Below, in pieces: positions 39,101-50,422 of a DNA stretch of 64,000 nucleotides. A program made the translations under genes and the position numbers. The notes beneath the pieces were generated by a model. That model ran no database searches, had not been told where the DNA came from, and saw only the letters and a program-made list of their open reading frames with translations. How positions within the stretch are numbered: the stretch's first letter is position 1; each line of letters begins with the position of its first letter. This stretch comes from Pristionchus mayeri (Eukaryota; Nematoda; Chromadorea; Rhabditida; Neodiplogasteridae): NCBI GenBank assembly GCA_036245805.1, contig BTRK01000004.1, forward strand, positions 8,308,001 through 8,372,000, given 5' to 3'.

Positions 39101-40413
39101 ACCGCCACAAATTGACACTTCTCTCGCTAATCGGCGTAGAGATGAGATCTGGACTGCGCGCGCATGCCCTGCGGCAGTAATTGTATCGTGTGAGATGGAT
39201 GGATCGATCGGGAGAAAGATACTGGGGGAACAATCGACTGCTGAGAGCGATTGTATCAAGATCAAGATCAGACTACACGAGAGAGAGACCCGAGTGACAC
39301 TTCTATACGAACCGCTTCTACCCCTCTAGAGAAGTGCCCTTTCGCACCCCCCCCCCCCCCCCCCCCCGCTCATATTGTCCATCCAGATAGTCTCTTAGCT
39401 GCCACCTGGGGGCTGTCCTCGGGTGCGATCGCTAATTATCTCCAGTCCCAGAGAGAGATTATCCGGGAATGAAAAGGCTGAGGAGAGGAGGAGGATCGAG
39501 ATGAAACTGGCCGAGTGCGCACCATGAATAATCGAGTGAGGATCAAGAACGAGCAGAGAAAGACAGTAAAGGGAATCAAAACATTCACAAATGATCAGAA
39601 CTACAATCAAATTCATGACCGTATTCACTCCGGGATAGAGTTGCACAGAGAATAACGAGCAAAGTGAAGAAAAGGGAAAAATAAGATTTAAATGAAAGAT
39701 CAAAGATCAAGCAACTCACACAGCACGCTCACGATGGTCGGTCGCGCGAGAGCCGCGCCTGCCGCGTTGCGCGCGCCGCAGCGCCACTCGACCGCGTGGT
39801 CGCGTCGTGCTGCGTCGATGTGCAGCAGGGCTGCGGTTGCGTCTGGCACTGCAGCCGAGTCGTTGTGCCTCCAGAAGATCTCCGATCCCTGCAGAAAAGC
39901 AACAGTAATACTCCTCGCATACTTCATCTCGATTCTTGACGAGTCGTCATTAGCGTTCGCCCATCTTCAAAAATATACTACCCCCTTCCAATCTATTCCC
40001 TACCTCGCAAGGTCCTCAGGCTATTATCTCGTCGACCCCCAGGGTCGCCTCCCCTCGCCCTCACACCTTTTCTTCCTCCCCATCTTGCCCACTTTTCTCA
40101 TTTCTTCCACCTCGACTGCGCCTCCCCAAGGATTTTCCCGCTCATTCATAATTCACGCCTGCTACTACTTCAAAAACGGGAGTGACCTAAAGTTAGAAAC
40201 TCCAAAACAGTTAGGCACGACCCCTTTGATGCTACTGGAGGATGTCCGAGTTGTCGCCACTGCCTGGTCCACGACCTCCTCCCCCATCTCGAACTCCTAC
40301 TCCCTTTCTCACTCTACTCTTCCTAATCTAATTCGGGGGCTAAAGAAGGCCTGTTGTCTGTCTGCTGCAACTCCTTCCTCTATGAGGGAGAGGCGTGCGA
40401 TACAAAGGGAGTA

Positions 40414-40446
<33 letters not shown>

Positions 40447-41708
40447 TCTGGGAATGGCTACTCCCTACTACTTCCATTCAATCTCCGCCATTCACACACT
40501 TCGTACCGTTCCGCAAGTCATTTCCAGGCGGCTTTGCCTTTCCCCAAAAATAGGCTACTACTACTCTTTCTCGACTGCACGAAGGCTTCGCAGTAATGAT
40601 CACTCTCTCCTCCCATAGAGCAGAGAGCGTGAAACTGCAGTAAACGAAGAAATCTCTACTCCGGCCTACATCAGTGCTCCTCCTCCTCTCGTGTCCTCTT
40701 CTAGATTCCATCAGAATCTCGAGAGGGCAGCGGGGCGGCGATAACTCAATCGGCTGTCCTCTTCTGCCCGAGTATTTTTCTCCCCCCTCTCCCCCTATCT
40801 CTTGCAACTTCATCAGGGGCACACGAGGCGACGGCGAAGCTAACAGCTGTGAAATCTCATCCATCCTCATCTTCTCCTCTCCTTCTTCCACTTTTTGCTC
40901 ACGCATCACGGGCTCGTCAGATACCTAGAGGCAGCAAGAAATGAGCGCCCAATGGGCATGATCCAACACACACAAAACGAGCGATCCCCTGAACAAAGGC
41001 GACAAAAAGACAGCGGCGACGGAGGGAGTGCGCGAAACGGAGAGGCATTCGAGAGAAAGAGAGAGGGAAGAAATCATATCGGGCGGAAAGGGCTCGCGCG
41101 CGAGAGAAGGAATCCATGAATCGTGCTGGTGACTAAGAGAGCCCACGGCATTCCTGTTCGAGGCAGTACTACCGAAAAAAGTGATGTATGTTCCCAGTTC
41201 AACCTCTAATCGCAAATATAACATATTATGCTTTCCTAGAAACAAAAAGAAACGAGAATGGATGATGAAGTAGGAAATATTAAAGATCAAAGATCACTTC
41301 ACTCACGTGTTCCATGGTGGGACAGTGGAGGGAGAGGGGCGCTCCCTCGACCACCGTCATCCGCTCTGCCCATCCACTCTTCGGAGAGTCGTCGTAGACG
41401 AAGGAGGGAGGACGAGCCAGCACCAACTGCGCGCTGGTCGAAGCTGAAATGGGAACGTTGAATCGAACTTCACTGAGTACTATCTACAGCATCCCCTGTT
41501 TGATCACTACATACTGGCAAAATCAAGGCTTATATGAACGACGTATTATCTCATTTCTCACTAAGTGCTGACGAAATAGCACGACAAATGGCTTATCCAT
41601 ACCGATCAGGCTTGCAGCCAGCCATGCTGTGAGTTGCAGGCGGCTTGCTGCAGATGTTCCTGCAGCTGCAGCAGCAGTCGCAGCTGCTGCTTTCCGACGT
41701 GTTCTCAT
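19576..41708 (-). CDS. rig-4: Sidekick/RIG-4-type Ig-FN3 transmembrane adhesion receptor
   Basis: About sixty small exons over 22 kb encode a Sidekick orthologue, a homophilic adhesion receptor of neurons and epithelial junctions. ATG is at 41706-41708. The first exons are 41603..41708, 41307..41443, 39720..39888, 37513..37571, 37248..37352, 35422..35566, 35092..35186, 34919..34995, 34462..34586, 33913..34041, 33557..33687, 32086..32212, 31710..31868, 31456..31572, 31208..31278, 30845..31054, 30694..30771, 30433..30520, 30253..30317 and 29969..30103; all join in frame. Order: signal peptide, about six Ig domains, about thirteen FN3 domains, a membrane segment, and a cytoplasmic tail ending GFSSFV. 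That hexapeptide is the known PDZ-binding end of Sidekick proteins and makes the assignment firm. Introns are rich in a TACGGTA motif (sense strand). The symbol follows C. elegans nomenclature. Confidence 0.92.
24597..24688. mobile_element. Palindromic MITE centred on TTTGATATATCAAA
   Basis: GGCACTAGGTAGGATGAGAA at the left mirrors TTCTCATCCGGCGTAGTGCC at the right, with CGCCTTTGATATATCAAAGGCG at the centre. It lies in a Sidekick intron. Confidence 0.75.
26850..26967. repeat. Hairpin repeat with AACTAGAGTTCGT ends
   Basis: The arms (AACTAGAGTTCGT... and ...ACGAACTCTAGTT) fold around CTCTCTCGACCGGTCGATCG. The same arm sequence is found as the outer hairpin at 53568-53752. Intronic in the Sidekick gene. 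Confidence 0.7.
28037..28062. repeat. Short perfect hairpin AAACGGCTCTT/AAGAGCCGTTT
   Basis: AAACGGCTCTT and AAGAGCCGTTT are exact complements with a 2-base loop, inside a Sidekick intron. Confidence 0.6.
31710..31868 (-). other. Low-complexity linker exon between Ig domains
   Basis: This in-frame exon encodes SSMLNDGSAGPTDEGTVEGG, a Pro/Asp stretch and TKGEGGGGQ. It has no Ig features and separates the VYACEARNGAG domain from the next Ig (PSIVRPPQDTTV). Splice phases fit (G|AT in, G out). It may be a flexible or alternatively used linker. Confidence 0.6.
34166..34430. mobile_element. Inverted-repeat element carrying two opposed tRNA-like segments
   Basis: ACAGATGAAAA at the left and TTTTTCATCTGTGT at the right form terminal repeats. 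GTTTACC occurs directly next to both ends (34158 and 34431), fitting a 7-8-bp target duplication of hAT type. Inside, 34208-34268 has AGTGGTCTAAGGCGCTG and GGGTTCGAGCCCC, like the D and T arms of a tRNA gene. On the opposite strand, about 34350-34376 gives GGGGTTCGAATCCCAACC. Neither folds as an evident intact tRNA. Confidence 0.6.
39349..39367. repeat. Poly-C tract
   Basis: A run of about 19 cytosines in a Sidekick intron. Confidence 0.9.
40411..40442. repeat. (CT)n microsatellite
   Basis: About 15 CT units in a Sidekick intron; CT-rich sequence continues around it. Confidence 0.9.
41603..41708 (-). other. Signal-peptide exon of the Sidekick gene
   Basis: The first exon encodes MRTRRK, a poly-alanine stretch, then LQLTAWLAASLI before a phase-1 donor (G|GTATGG at 41602). 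The basic start plus hydrophobic core is a plausible signal peptide; the next exon begins the first Ig domain (ARPPSFVYDDSPKSGW). Confidence 0.7.
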
Positions 41709-44342
41709 CACTCTTTCTTCTTCTTCTCCTATTGCGTGTTCGCGGAGAATGTGCGGTGCATGTGTTTCGCCGCGGCTGAAAGAGACAAAGGTTGGAGGAT
41801 GAGAAATTATGGAAACTCTCGATCAGACGTCAACAAGCAGAAAATAAGTGACAACATGAAAGGAGTCACGTCATAAATCAGGGGATCTAGTGTGAACCTA
41901 TCAGATGGGTGATGGCATGAGGGGAGAGGACAGTGAAGTGAGAGATAGAGAGGGGCAGGGAGGGGACAGGGGGAGGGGGGAGGGGAGAGATTGGAGGGGC
42001 GGAGAGTTGGAGGAGCAGAGGTGACAGAGATAGAGAGACTCGCTTGCTAGAGGGTAGCCGAACGAGCGAATGAAAAGATTGAAAGAGTGAGAGAGAGAGA
42101 TGTGATCAGAAATCGGGTCTAGAGGCACTGACAGGCAATTCATCACAGCATCCATCATGGGGGAACATGAGGTTTCTGGAATAATCGCGCGCTTTGATCG
42201 GCATCTCAATCACCATTTGAATGCAAGGAATGAATCACAATGAGCTTGGAAGGGGAGAGGAAGGAGAAGCTGGGGGCGAAATGTCAACTTCCTGCCATTC
42301 CCTGACGAGGTTTCACGCCTGGCGCCCTTCTCAACCCCAAGTTTCCGGCTGAACTTGGCCGGAAATTGCGACAAACGAGGCGTGAAAAGTTGGCGGTCAG
42401 CAGAGAAAAGAGAAAGGGGAAAGAACGACCTTATTGAATCAACGACAGCAGCGGAATTCTTCTAGATGACCCCTTGTTCAAAGACTATAGTGTATTGAGT
42501 GTTCGAGGAAACCTCACAAGAAAGCGAGCTCTTCTGATTCTGACATTGTACGATATGCGAATTTCAAAACTGGAAAAATCGATGAGGAAATCGGGGGAGA
42601 ATTCCTCGGAGAGCGACTCATAAGTGCGTGACTCAAGTGTGTTAATAACCTATGGAAGGAGTGATACCCGACGATAAGGATGGAGGCAGACTCTCCATCG
42701 ACGGAGGGGACGATGTTTGAATGGAAGAGAAGAGGGGACACGGGTCGTATAACTGATATCTCTCGCGGTCGTTTCGGCAACTCGGTCACAAAAGAATGAA
42801 CGTATGTTTGCTATCACTCGACTTAGGCAAAGTCAGGAACCCATCAATATTTAGATCAGATTGACGCTACTGATCTACCGCTATCAGACCTCATTAATCA
42901 ACTCGAGGCAGAGAGTGACCCCAAGATTCCAAGCGAACAAAGGCGAGCGGAGGGAGGAGGAGGAGATGGATAGGAACAATAACAGAGATTCCGATGTGAT
43001 GGGCACAAAGAGGCCGGCGATCAGACAAAAAAGAGGAGGAGAAGACGATTGAGGAGAAGCAACACTGCGCAGACAAAACAAAAATATGATTCAGAAAATG
43101 ACCGGCTGTGCGATTGGCGATTATCGTTCAAATAATTGCTTGAGGGCATAATTGCATAGCTCATTTTTATAACATGCCAGAAAACAACAACAAATATGTC
43201 AAAATGTTGCATCTAAATCGATAATTGTGGCCCGATTGACATCAAAGACGATCCTCGGGGAAAAAAGGATGGGATCCTAACACGGGGGCGCGAGATAGGG
43301 AGGGATCTCGAGAGGTAGAGATGTACCAGAGGGGAGAGAAGAGAGAGGGGGAATACGCCCCTGAGGGAAACCTGCGAGAGAGGGTGTGGATAGAGGAGAC
43401 GAACGGGGTGGATTATTAACCGAGTGCGGACCATATGAGGGGAGTGCAGACAGGTAGAGAGGGGGGATCTTCGCCCGAGGGAACGGGCGGGATCGAGAGA
43501 GGTGAGGTCAGCCAGTCAGAGGAGTAAGTTAAACAAAGAGGAGAAGGTGGACGAAGAGGGAGCCCTAGGGGGAGAGAGGATACCCGAGTAGCCAGAAGAT
43601 AGAGAGAGCTGACCAACCTGCCAGCCGATCCCTTCCTCCTCTTACTACGCAGTCCTTATTCGGAGACTCGCGTAGTAGTCCTATCGGATTTCGCACAGCG
43701 TCCAAGCTTACACTACGAAGCAGCGAGGAAATCTGACCATAGCAGAGAGGCGATAATAATGCCCGGAATCGGGAGCAGACAAAAACTTTGCGCCGTTCAA
43801 GTGGTCGGGAAACGAAGCGCGAATGGCACCAAACACACACTCGAGAAGGGCCCGAGGAAGAACCGAGAGACAAAAAGAGTGCGCAAGTTTGAACGCGCGC
43901 CGATTGCCTTACATGAGTGCACGCGTTCTGGATTCCAGGAAAGGAAGGGAAGTGATCATTAGCCCCAGTCGATATAGAGTGATCAGATGGTGGAGCACTT
44001 GAAGTGATACACGAGACATGCTACCACCTGGTTGCCGGTCAAGTAGGGGGCAACGCTTATCTGAGCAGGTATTTAAAAAAGTGCACTAAATATTGAACGT
44101 AGAATGCCAGAATAGAAACCAAGTTGAAAATTTTGAGCAACAGATTACTAGCAACCAGTCATAGTTGCATAACAACCGGTAGACAAAGTAGTAAGCAAGT
44201 AGGGCAGAGAAAGGAGGACAAGGAACGTGGAAAGTACAAACAAAGTCCTGCGCCGAGCACTATTCTCGGGTTGTTGTTTCCGGGGGGCCTTTGTGAGTCT
44301 TTTGCGTTTCACGGTCATCCAAAGCACACACTCGAAAATTAG

Positions 44343-44681
44343 TCCACTGTTCGTATAAACCTAACAACACATACTGATAAGGATATTCTACCCGAGATTC
44401 ATTGCAATAAGGAAAGATCAAGATTTCGGCAGTTATGGAAACGCGCACTTGAAGCGTCAAGCGGTTTAAAGCGCATGCTCGGGGTTAAGAAGACTGTGCA
44501 AGGTCTTCCAATTGACGCAGGACAAACTCAAGTGTTCACACCGAGCGAAAAGTGGCTCAAATTAGAGCGACAATCGGAGGAGGAAACGAGGGAAAAGTGC
44601 AAGCCGGAGGTGCAAATCAACGCAAAGCTACTTCGGATTTGGGGGAGAGATCTCGAACCGGACATTGTCTATATCCAGTAA
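44343..44681 (+). other. Unassigned open frame of about 110 codons
   Basis: A frame opens after a stop near 44340 and runs to TAA at 44679-44681. It contains RFRQLWKRALEASSGLKR and GLPIDAGQTQVFTPSEKW. It is longer than chance frames nearby and has ordinary-looking composition, but I recognise no family and see no clear splice partners. It could be an exon or an old transposon fragment. Confidence 0.25.
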
Positions 44682-45261
44682 ATAGTTTTTAACTACTCTA
44701 TGAAGTGCTAGAGCATCTTCAAAATTAGGATCTTAATTTCAATTAATTTTTCAAGATAATATTACACCATAAATGCGTTTCAACAGAACATCTCTGTGCG
44801 GTTTCGTCTTTCAAGACAAGTCAGTAACGCAAAAGAAAACACTTGACAGGGAGAATGAAGTGAGCTGACTGAAGGGTGGTGGTTGTGGGAGCAGGAGGAG
44901 AAGAAGAAGTACCGGTCAGTTACCACTCCACTACCTGCGGCTCTCCCTTCAAGAGTAGCGGAATACCGCCCAAATCTCCGGTTATTACGATCAAAATAGC
45001 TGGGATCTGCTACCCAATTGCTAGCAGGGTACGGTAGCTCTAGCGCTTACTGTACGGCAGCAAGCAAAGTTGAGGTGGGAGAGCGAGTATGCGCCCTTAA
45101 TTAGGCTGAGTGCGGGGTGGGGCAGATATAGATGGATGGGCTCGTCCTAATGGGCCTGATCAACCGTGTGCCCCCACTCGCCCCTTCAAGAGACCCACCC
45201 GCCATTCCCTCTCTCATCATAGCGATACCAACCTATACTTATCTGCAATGCACAGGCAGGA

Positions 45262-45372
45262 ACGGTCAGACGAGCAATGGTCTGATTCTCTTCGGTTTGC
45301 ACGCTCTCTCACCGGTCAGAGAGACGAGAGAGCGTGCAAACTGAAGAGAGTCAGACGATTGCTCGGTCAGAC
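45262..45372. repeat. Hairpin repeat (GTCAGACGAGCAAT ends)
   Basis: GTCAGACGAGCAATGGTCTG... and ...GTCAGACGATTGCTCGGTCAG form long arms around CGCTCTCTCACCGGTCAGAG. The same sequence occurs truncated as the inner hairpin at 53627-53700. Confidence 0.65.
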
Positions 45373-47388
45373 TGATCCATTACCCTGAATGGAGGAGGAA
45401 AGACATTCTGAGTCACAGGAAGGATCTGACTAGGAGAGATCGTGGGGAAAAGGACACAGTTAGACGATTAGTATGCTAAAGGGCGAGGGAGGAACAGGGG
45501 GATGAATGCGCATCGAGTCCCGCATGGAATACCAGCCCAGCGGGGATTGAGGGAGGGGATAGAGTAGTAATACTTTCACCCGCAGGGGCGATCATCGTCT
45601 AATGGGAGGAAAGTGAAATCACGCCGGCCCCGTGACGCTCGATCGATAATCCCAGTCCTCCCAGGCCAATTATACTTCATACTAGTCACATTTCAACCTA
45701 ATTGGAAATGTGAGAGTCAAAGCGCGTTCGAATTTCAAATCAAGCATCCGAGATTTCGATGCTTCAAGGGGAGAAATGCGACCTACAGAGTAGAGGATGA
45801 ATCCCCTGTCTTCCCATCATAACTGAGAGATCGCATAGGTAGATTGCGCGTCTTGATTGGAATTTGGGGAATCATTGAACTACATTCTCGAACGGAACAG
45901 TTTACGTCAATGAGAAGCAGGAAAATGAGCAGAGAAGTGACCGAGCGTACAAGAAGAGGAATGTGCTCAAGCATGATCATCATTCTAGAAGATGGAAGGA
46001 AACTGAGATACCCAACCTCTTTTCCCCAAGGACTCATCGCGCCTCTACTATAGACATACTAATGATGAATCTGCGAGGCCAGCCGTTTGACATTCTCAAG
46101 AGCCATGAGAGGAATCGAGGAAATGTGCTAGAAATAGAGAATGAAGGAGAAAAATGCAAGATGAGCATCGAATACTGAACACAACGACCTCTCCGAATTA
46201 TTTCTTAGCAGGCAGAGAAAAGGGCTTGCTAATGCAATTCTTCCACAAACGAAACGATGTCCGATTTTAGAAAGAAACGAGGAATGGAATTGGCAGGAAG
46301 AAAGACCCGAGATGCAGACCTCATAAAGGGGATCGCGCAATGAGCGATGGGAACATGGCGAGAGAGTGCGCAATAGTGAGAGAGCGCAGCTGAAATATGA
46401 ATGAAGTGAGGGAGCCTGCGTGTACTCTCAGATTCTCATCACAAATCACGCAACAACGGGGGGAAGATGGGGATAAGAGGGCATCTCTAGAGACGAAGAA
46501 AGAGAGAGGAATGGAGGACAACTATTGGTTCACATCGCACTACTTTACTGGTAAGCTGAAGATTAGACTTTCTCAGATTTACTCTCTCTCTCTGGCTGGC
46601 TAGAGAGAGAGCGAGAGAGAGAGCGAAAGAGCACGGAAACTGGAGAGAGTGCGAACATTGGCTGGGAGAACATGCGAAATGTGCGAGAAGACCTTGGCCA
46701 TTCATTACCTTCAGTGGTTATCTATCCCTCCACTCTCTGTCTCTCCTCATCTCTCGTGCTCTCTCACTTCGTCTGATTCTCTGATCCCTCCCTGATTCGC
46801 ATGCTCTCTCGTCACACTCTTTCACTCTCTGATCTCTCTCCTGTTCGTGCCCTCTCTCGCTCCAGTTACATGAGTACATCCATCAAACTGTCCACTGCAG
46901 TTCACCTTCCTTCACTAGAAATAGCCATACTCTATGATTTACCCATACCCTCTCATGAGGAATCGTCTGACTCTTTCCAAATCACACGCTCTCTCGTCCA
47001 TCAGAGCGAGCGAGAGAGTGTATGATATGGAGAGAGCGAGAATATTGCTCTCTCTCTCATTGGCAGACAGCTTCGGAGACTGCTGCTCAGCACAACTGTG
47101 ACCAGTCCTCCCTGACTGTCGTTAGATACGAATTAGACTACGGTAGAATACGGTAGAACGAAATAGAAACAGAAAAAAAGGGAATTGTGAACTGGAAGAT
47201 GGGATAAATAGCAGGCTCGGTGAGAATATCTCCGCGATTCAGCATGGGAAAATCGCAGAGCTCGGGAGAGATTCAAGAGCGAGACTCGCTATTCTCAACT
47301 ATACTTTCAGGCGGGATCACCTGGCAAGGATGGAAAGTATGGAGATAAGCAAGGATTGGCATGAAATGCGTCAATACTGGGCAATTTT

Positions 47389-47648
47389 CGACGCGAGAAT
47401 TTTTTTTTTGAGCCACTTTAAGCGATTTTACAGTCGTCGATAGACGATTACGCTAGGTGGTGTAGTGCGGTGAGGCCGACTACTGTTTGGACTACGTATC
47501 CCTGCTGTCCAAGGTGCTTCTAGGGAACGATACATTTCGCGACCTGGGTCACTGCCAATTTACCGACCCCGGAGGGATAGAGGGCTTGGTCTGCCTCGGC
47601 GGGGGATCGAACTCAGGTCCCTTGTATAGCGAGTGGCGACGCGAGAAT
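47389..47648 (-). mobile_element. 5'-truncated tRNA-derived SINE with 12-bp target duplication
   Basis: The repeat CGACGCGAGAAT lies at 47389-47400 and 47637-47648. Between them, read on the minus strand, is a tRNA-like 3' half with a B box (GAGTTCGATCCC, 47603-47614), then a body of about 200 bp ending in poly(A) (plus-strand T run 47401-47409) directly against the duplication. A tRNA-related head, A tail and flanking duplication are diagnostic of LINE-mobilised SINEs. The A-box half is missing. Confidence 0.8.
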
Positions 47649-48068
47649 ATTTATCCCTAAACTTACTCGTTGTTTTCAAAGTTGAACAACAATGATCCAT
47701 ATTTCGGAACTCCTGGCCAATCCTGAGAGAGAGAAACACGCGAAAAGAAGAACTTGAGTGAATAGCAGGAAATGAGTGTGGGTCATTCAGGCTGGAGAGA
47801 GGGGGGGTATGAGTTTGAGAAGGGAGAACGCCCGTGCACAAGGTCATTTCCCTTGGTCAAGGCGCGATTCTCCCCAGTTCCCTTGCTCCATCGGCTGTCA
47901 GAGAGAGCGAGAGAGTGTGCAAACTGGAGAGAGTCAGGCGATTGTTCGGAGGCGCGCGATACTGCCCGATTTCGTGTGTGTTTGAATGAGAGGGGGAGGG
48001 AACCTGAGGCTAAGGTCAGAGAAGAGCAGCGTGCATTATAATCTCTCCCGAGAACTGACTTGGACACT

Positions 48069-48110
48069 ATGTCGGATGAGAACTATGGCGTCATGCCACC
48101 TTTGATCCGA
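48069..48110. repeat. Half copy of the GACGTCATGCCGCC MITE
   Basis: ATGTCGGATGAGAACTATGG CGTCATGCC matches one arm of the palindromic MITE; the opposite arm is missing after CCTTTGATCCGACG. Confidence 0.55.
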
Positions 48111-48660
48111 CGTAGATAACTCACTCTGAGCACTTATCTTTGGCTCTTCGATTCAGAAAAGTAAGAGATAGAAAACGGGAAGAGTCAGAGCATCAATTCA
48201 GTCTGGAAGTTAGACAGCAATCAAGAAGCGATTCTGCTACAGAGAACAATTCCCTAATTTTTCAGAGTCTGATCACCTTTTGTAGTGCCTTACTTATTGT
48301 GTCTTCAAAACATCATATTTCGCTTTCATTTCGAATTATAAGGTCCACAGGCGTTTTGATTCCATGGTACCATACACGATATGTAGTGTGGCGTGAATCT
48401 CCAACCCCCCCTCCCCTTCACCCCTTCCTATCAGTCAAATTGTAAACAACATGCAGTGTATCACACGAGTAATCGTGCGCTCAATAACACTCATGAAAAC
48501 ACCGAATTTTAATCTGCTCAACTCTTGTTTTGTTGCTAATCCTTACGTTTCTGGCCAAGCTACCGAATTCGAATAACAACTCCCACTTCCGATATGCTCA
48601 CTTCACTACTTTTTTCTCTTTTCGAATCGGATTGTTCATTTTCACTTCTCTTTTTGCGTG

Positions 48661-50422
48661 ATGGAGCGTAGAATGATGATGTTCTGGGACTCTCGTCGCC
48701 AGCTGAGCGAAGTCTCCGAACGAGGGGAGAGCGACGTCGAGAGCCCGCTACCGGAGCAGTTCTCGCTGAATCCACTGCTGCAGCAGTTGGAGAAAATGGA
48801 GATGAAGGACGACGAAAGGGTATTATGTTTATGCACCTTCTAAGTTCTTGTAGTAGTGCTACAGAATCTTACATTTGTCAAAAAAAAATTTTAAAAAATT
48901 TCCTTGCAGTAATCCTGAAGTAGCTCCTTCTTACAGTATCTTCCCTTTGGCTGCTTCGATCAAATCCAAATTCCCTCTGATCATCCACTAGCCGATGAAG
49001 TGTACAAGATAACGGAGAGCCAGCTGGACTACGTACTGAATGGTACTGAATCATGTGGAATTCTGGTAGCGTCTGATACACTAGTCCACGTCGCGGTATA
49101 TTTGTTCTGCTTCTGATTACGCACAACAATACAGCTGTAAATGACGAGGAGGAAAGAGAAGAGTGGTGGCACTAGTGAGAATGGATTGTCAAGTACCGTA
49201 TTCTCAGGAGCGAATGATCCAGCTACGGATTGGACGTTGTTCTCGAGCGACGGAGACATGAAGATGTACACCAGAGAAGTACGATAGCATAGTACCTTAG
49301 ATGGGGTACGGTAAAATATTTTTTGGCCAAAATATCGATTACAGCTAGAGCAGGACGGAGTACCCGTGGATCCGCTGAAGGCAAGTCACACGGTAAGTGT
49401 AAATATCACCATAGTCTAACGTTAGGGTGGATTCGAACGGGAATTGTTATCTGCTACTGGAGATAATGAAATGATAGAAAACGATAGGTGAACGGGGTGA
49501 CGGCGCTGGAGTTTCTGCACTACTTCTTCGAGCCTCGCTACAAACCGGACTGGGACGATTGGTTGGAAGAGTATAAGGAGATCGAGAACATCTCCAACGA
49601 CCTGATCATCCTTCATCAGAAGCACAAAACGGTACGGTAGTGCTTTAGACTATGGCGCACGTGGATAGCTGATCTATATATGTTTCCTTATAAAGAATAC
49701 AGTATACAGTTAGGGAGTACGGTAAATATTGCAGATCTGGCCTGTGGCCCCGCGCGAGTCGCTATTCTGGACGCATTTCAGAAGGGTTGATGAACGGCAA
49801 GTTCTGAATTCTACCTTAAATTGAACATATGATGTGCTGTCATTTTCTGCTCAGTCCGTGTATAGATTACAAAAAAGTTCTCTATTCGAGATCAATCGAT
49901 ATTTGCAGTCGTTCGGAAGGCGCTCACGACTGCTACGTCGTCGTCGGGAAAGACATCGAGAAAGAAGATGTGCCCTGTGCGCCCGAGGCAATTCGCGTCG
50001 CAATGACCGTGACGATGCTTGCTGAGACATTCGTGGAGAACCCTGAGGTAGATAGAAGTGTTACGGTAGTCCTGGGATACGGTAGAGTCGGGGATACGGT
50101 AGCTTTGAGAACCTGCCCCTCTCTCAACTTCCTCGTTCTGCCTTCACCTGCAAGGTCGTCTACGTGTCTTCGGGTAGGTCAAATTGACGGAAATAACAGG
50201 ATCACGGTATTTCACGATCGATTCTACGACAGTATCCCACCAGTCTGCGGACATAGTATCGATTGCATAGGCATAAATCGATTGATCATTTGAGTGCACA
50301 TGGGTGGCTGGGTGCCTACGGTAGCTCTTCGCTACCTCTACCAGGCCGAGTATCCCAAGTTCCTACGCACCTTCACCGACTACGTGCTGGAGAATGTGAA
50401 GGACAGCAAGGTGGCCATCTAA
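48661..50422 (+). CDS. cert-1: CERT-like START-domain ceramide/lipid transfer protein
   Basis: Exons 48661..48819, 48937..49042, 49208..49278, 49345..49392, 49488..49631, 49735..49796, 49909..50047, 50110..50173 and 50295..50422 give 306 residues. The C-terminal 210 or so residues match the START domain of CERT/GPBP (ceramide transfer from ER to Golgi): DWTLFSSDGDMKMYTRE, VPVDPLKASHTVNGVTALEF, NDLIILHQKHKTIWPVAPRE, GGWVPTVALRYLYQAEYPKF. The N-terminal 53 residues hold a predicted helix (SLNPLLQQLEKMEMKDDE). No PH domain or FFAT-type motif is visible, so this is either a START-only isoform or upstream exons are unplaced. Intron 6 needs a GC donor (CG|GCAAGT at 49797). Introns carry TACGGTA repeats on the sense strand. 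The symbol is by homology to the worm CERT gene. Confidence 0.85.

Larger units (their letters stand above)
30253..41443 (-). other. Ig-domain block of the Sidekick protein
   Basis: Exons between these positions carry Ig hallmarks: ApLSLHCP (41.3 kb), EIFWRHND and VEWRCGARNAAG (39.8 kb), FLWYCNDAQ (37.3 kb), QWDCVPS and VRWFLDDRPL (34.9 and 34.5 kb), LELSCTD and FRWTMNG (33.6 kb), GVYACEARNGAG (32.1 kb), FTLECAAQP and IVWKFN (31.5 kb), GVYTCEARTRAGA and IELPCQVAEQ (30.9 kb), and GEYRCRMKLGA (30.5 kb). This supports about six domains. Large introns in this half (up to several kb) hold repeats. Confidence 0.85.
41709..48660. other. Gene-poor, GA-rich interval between the divergent Sidekick and CERT-like genes
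   Basis: It includes the upstream regions of both genes. Purine-rich runs (GAGAGA) and hairpin fragments with CTCTCTCG/CGAGAGAG occur at 45.26-45.37, 46.58-46.66, 46.96-47.03 and 47.89-47.96 kb. A truncated SINE is at 47.4 kb and a MITE half copy at 48.07 kb. Other than one weak open frame at 44.34-44.68 kb I see no gene. Confidence 0.55.

Noticed and set aside
39692..40618. A 308-codon plus-strand open frame, the second longest in the window
   Set aside because: It runs antisense over a real Ig exon (39720-39888) and through the CT microsatellite; composition is that of intron sequence.
40478..40909. Minus-strand frame of 143 codons as a possible extra Sidekick exon
   Set aside because: Exons 41307..41443 and 39720..39888 already join in frame and complete the first Ig domain; the frame is Glu/Arg-rich without Ig features.
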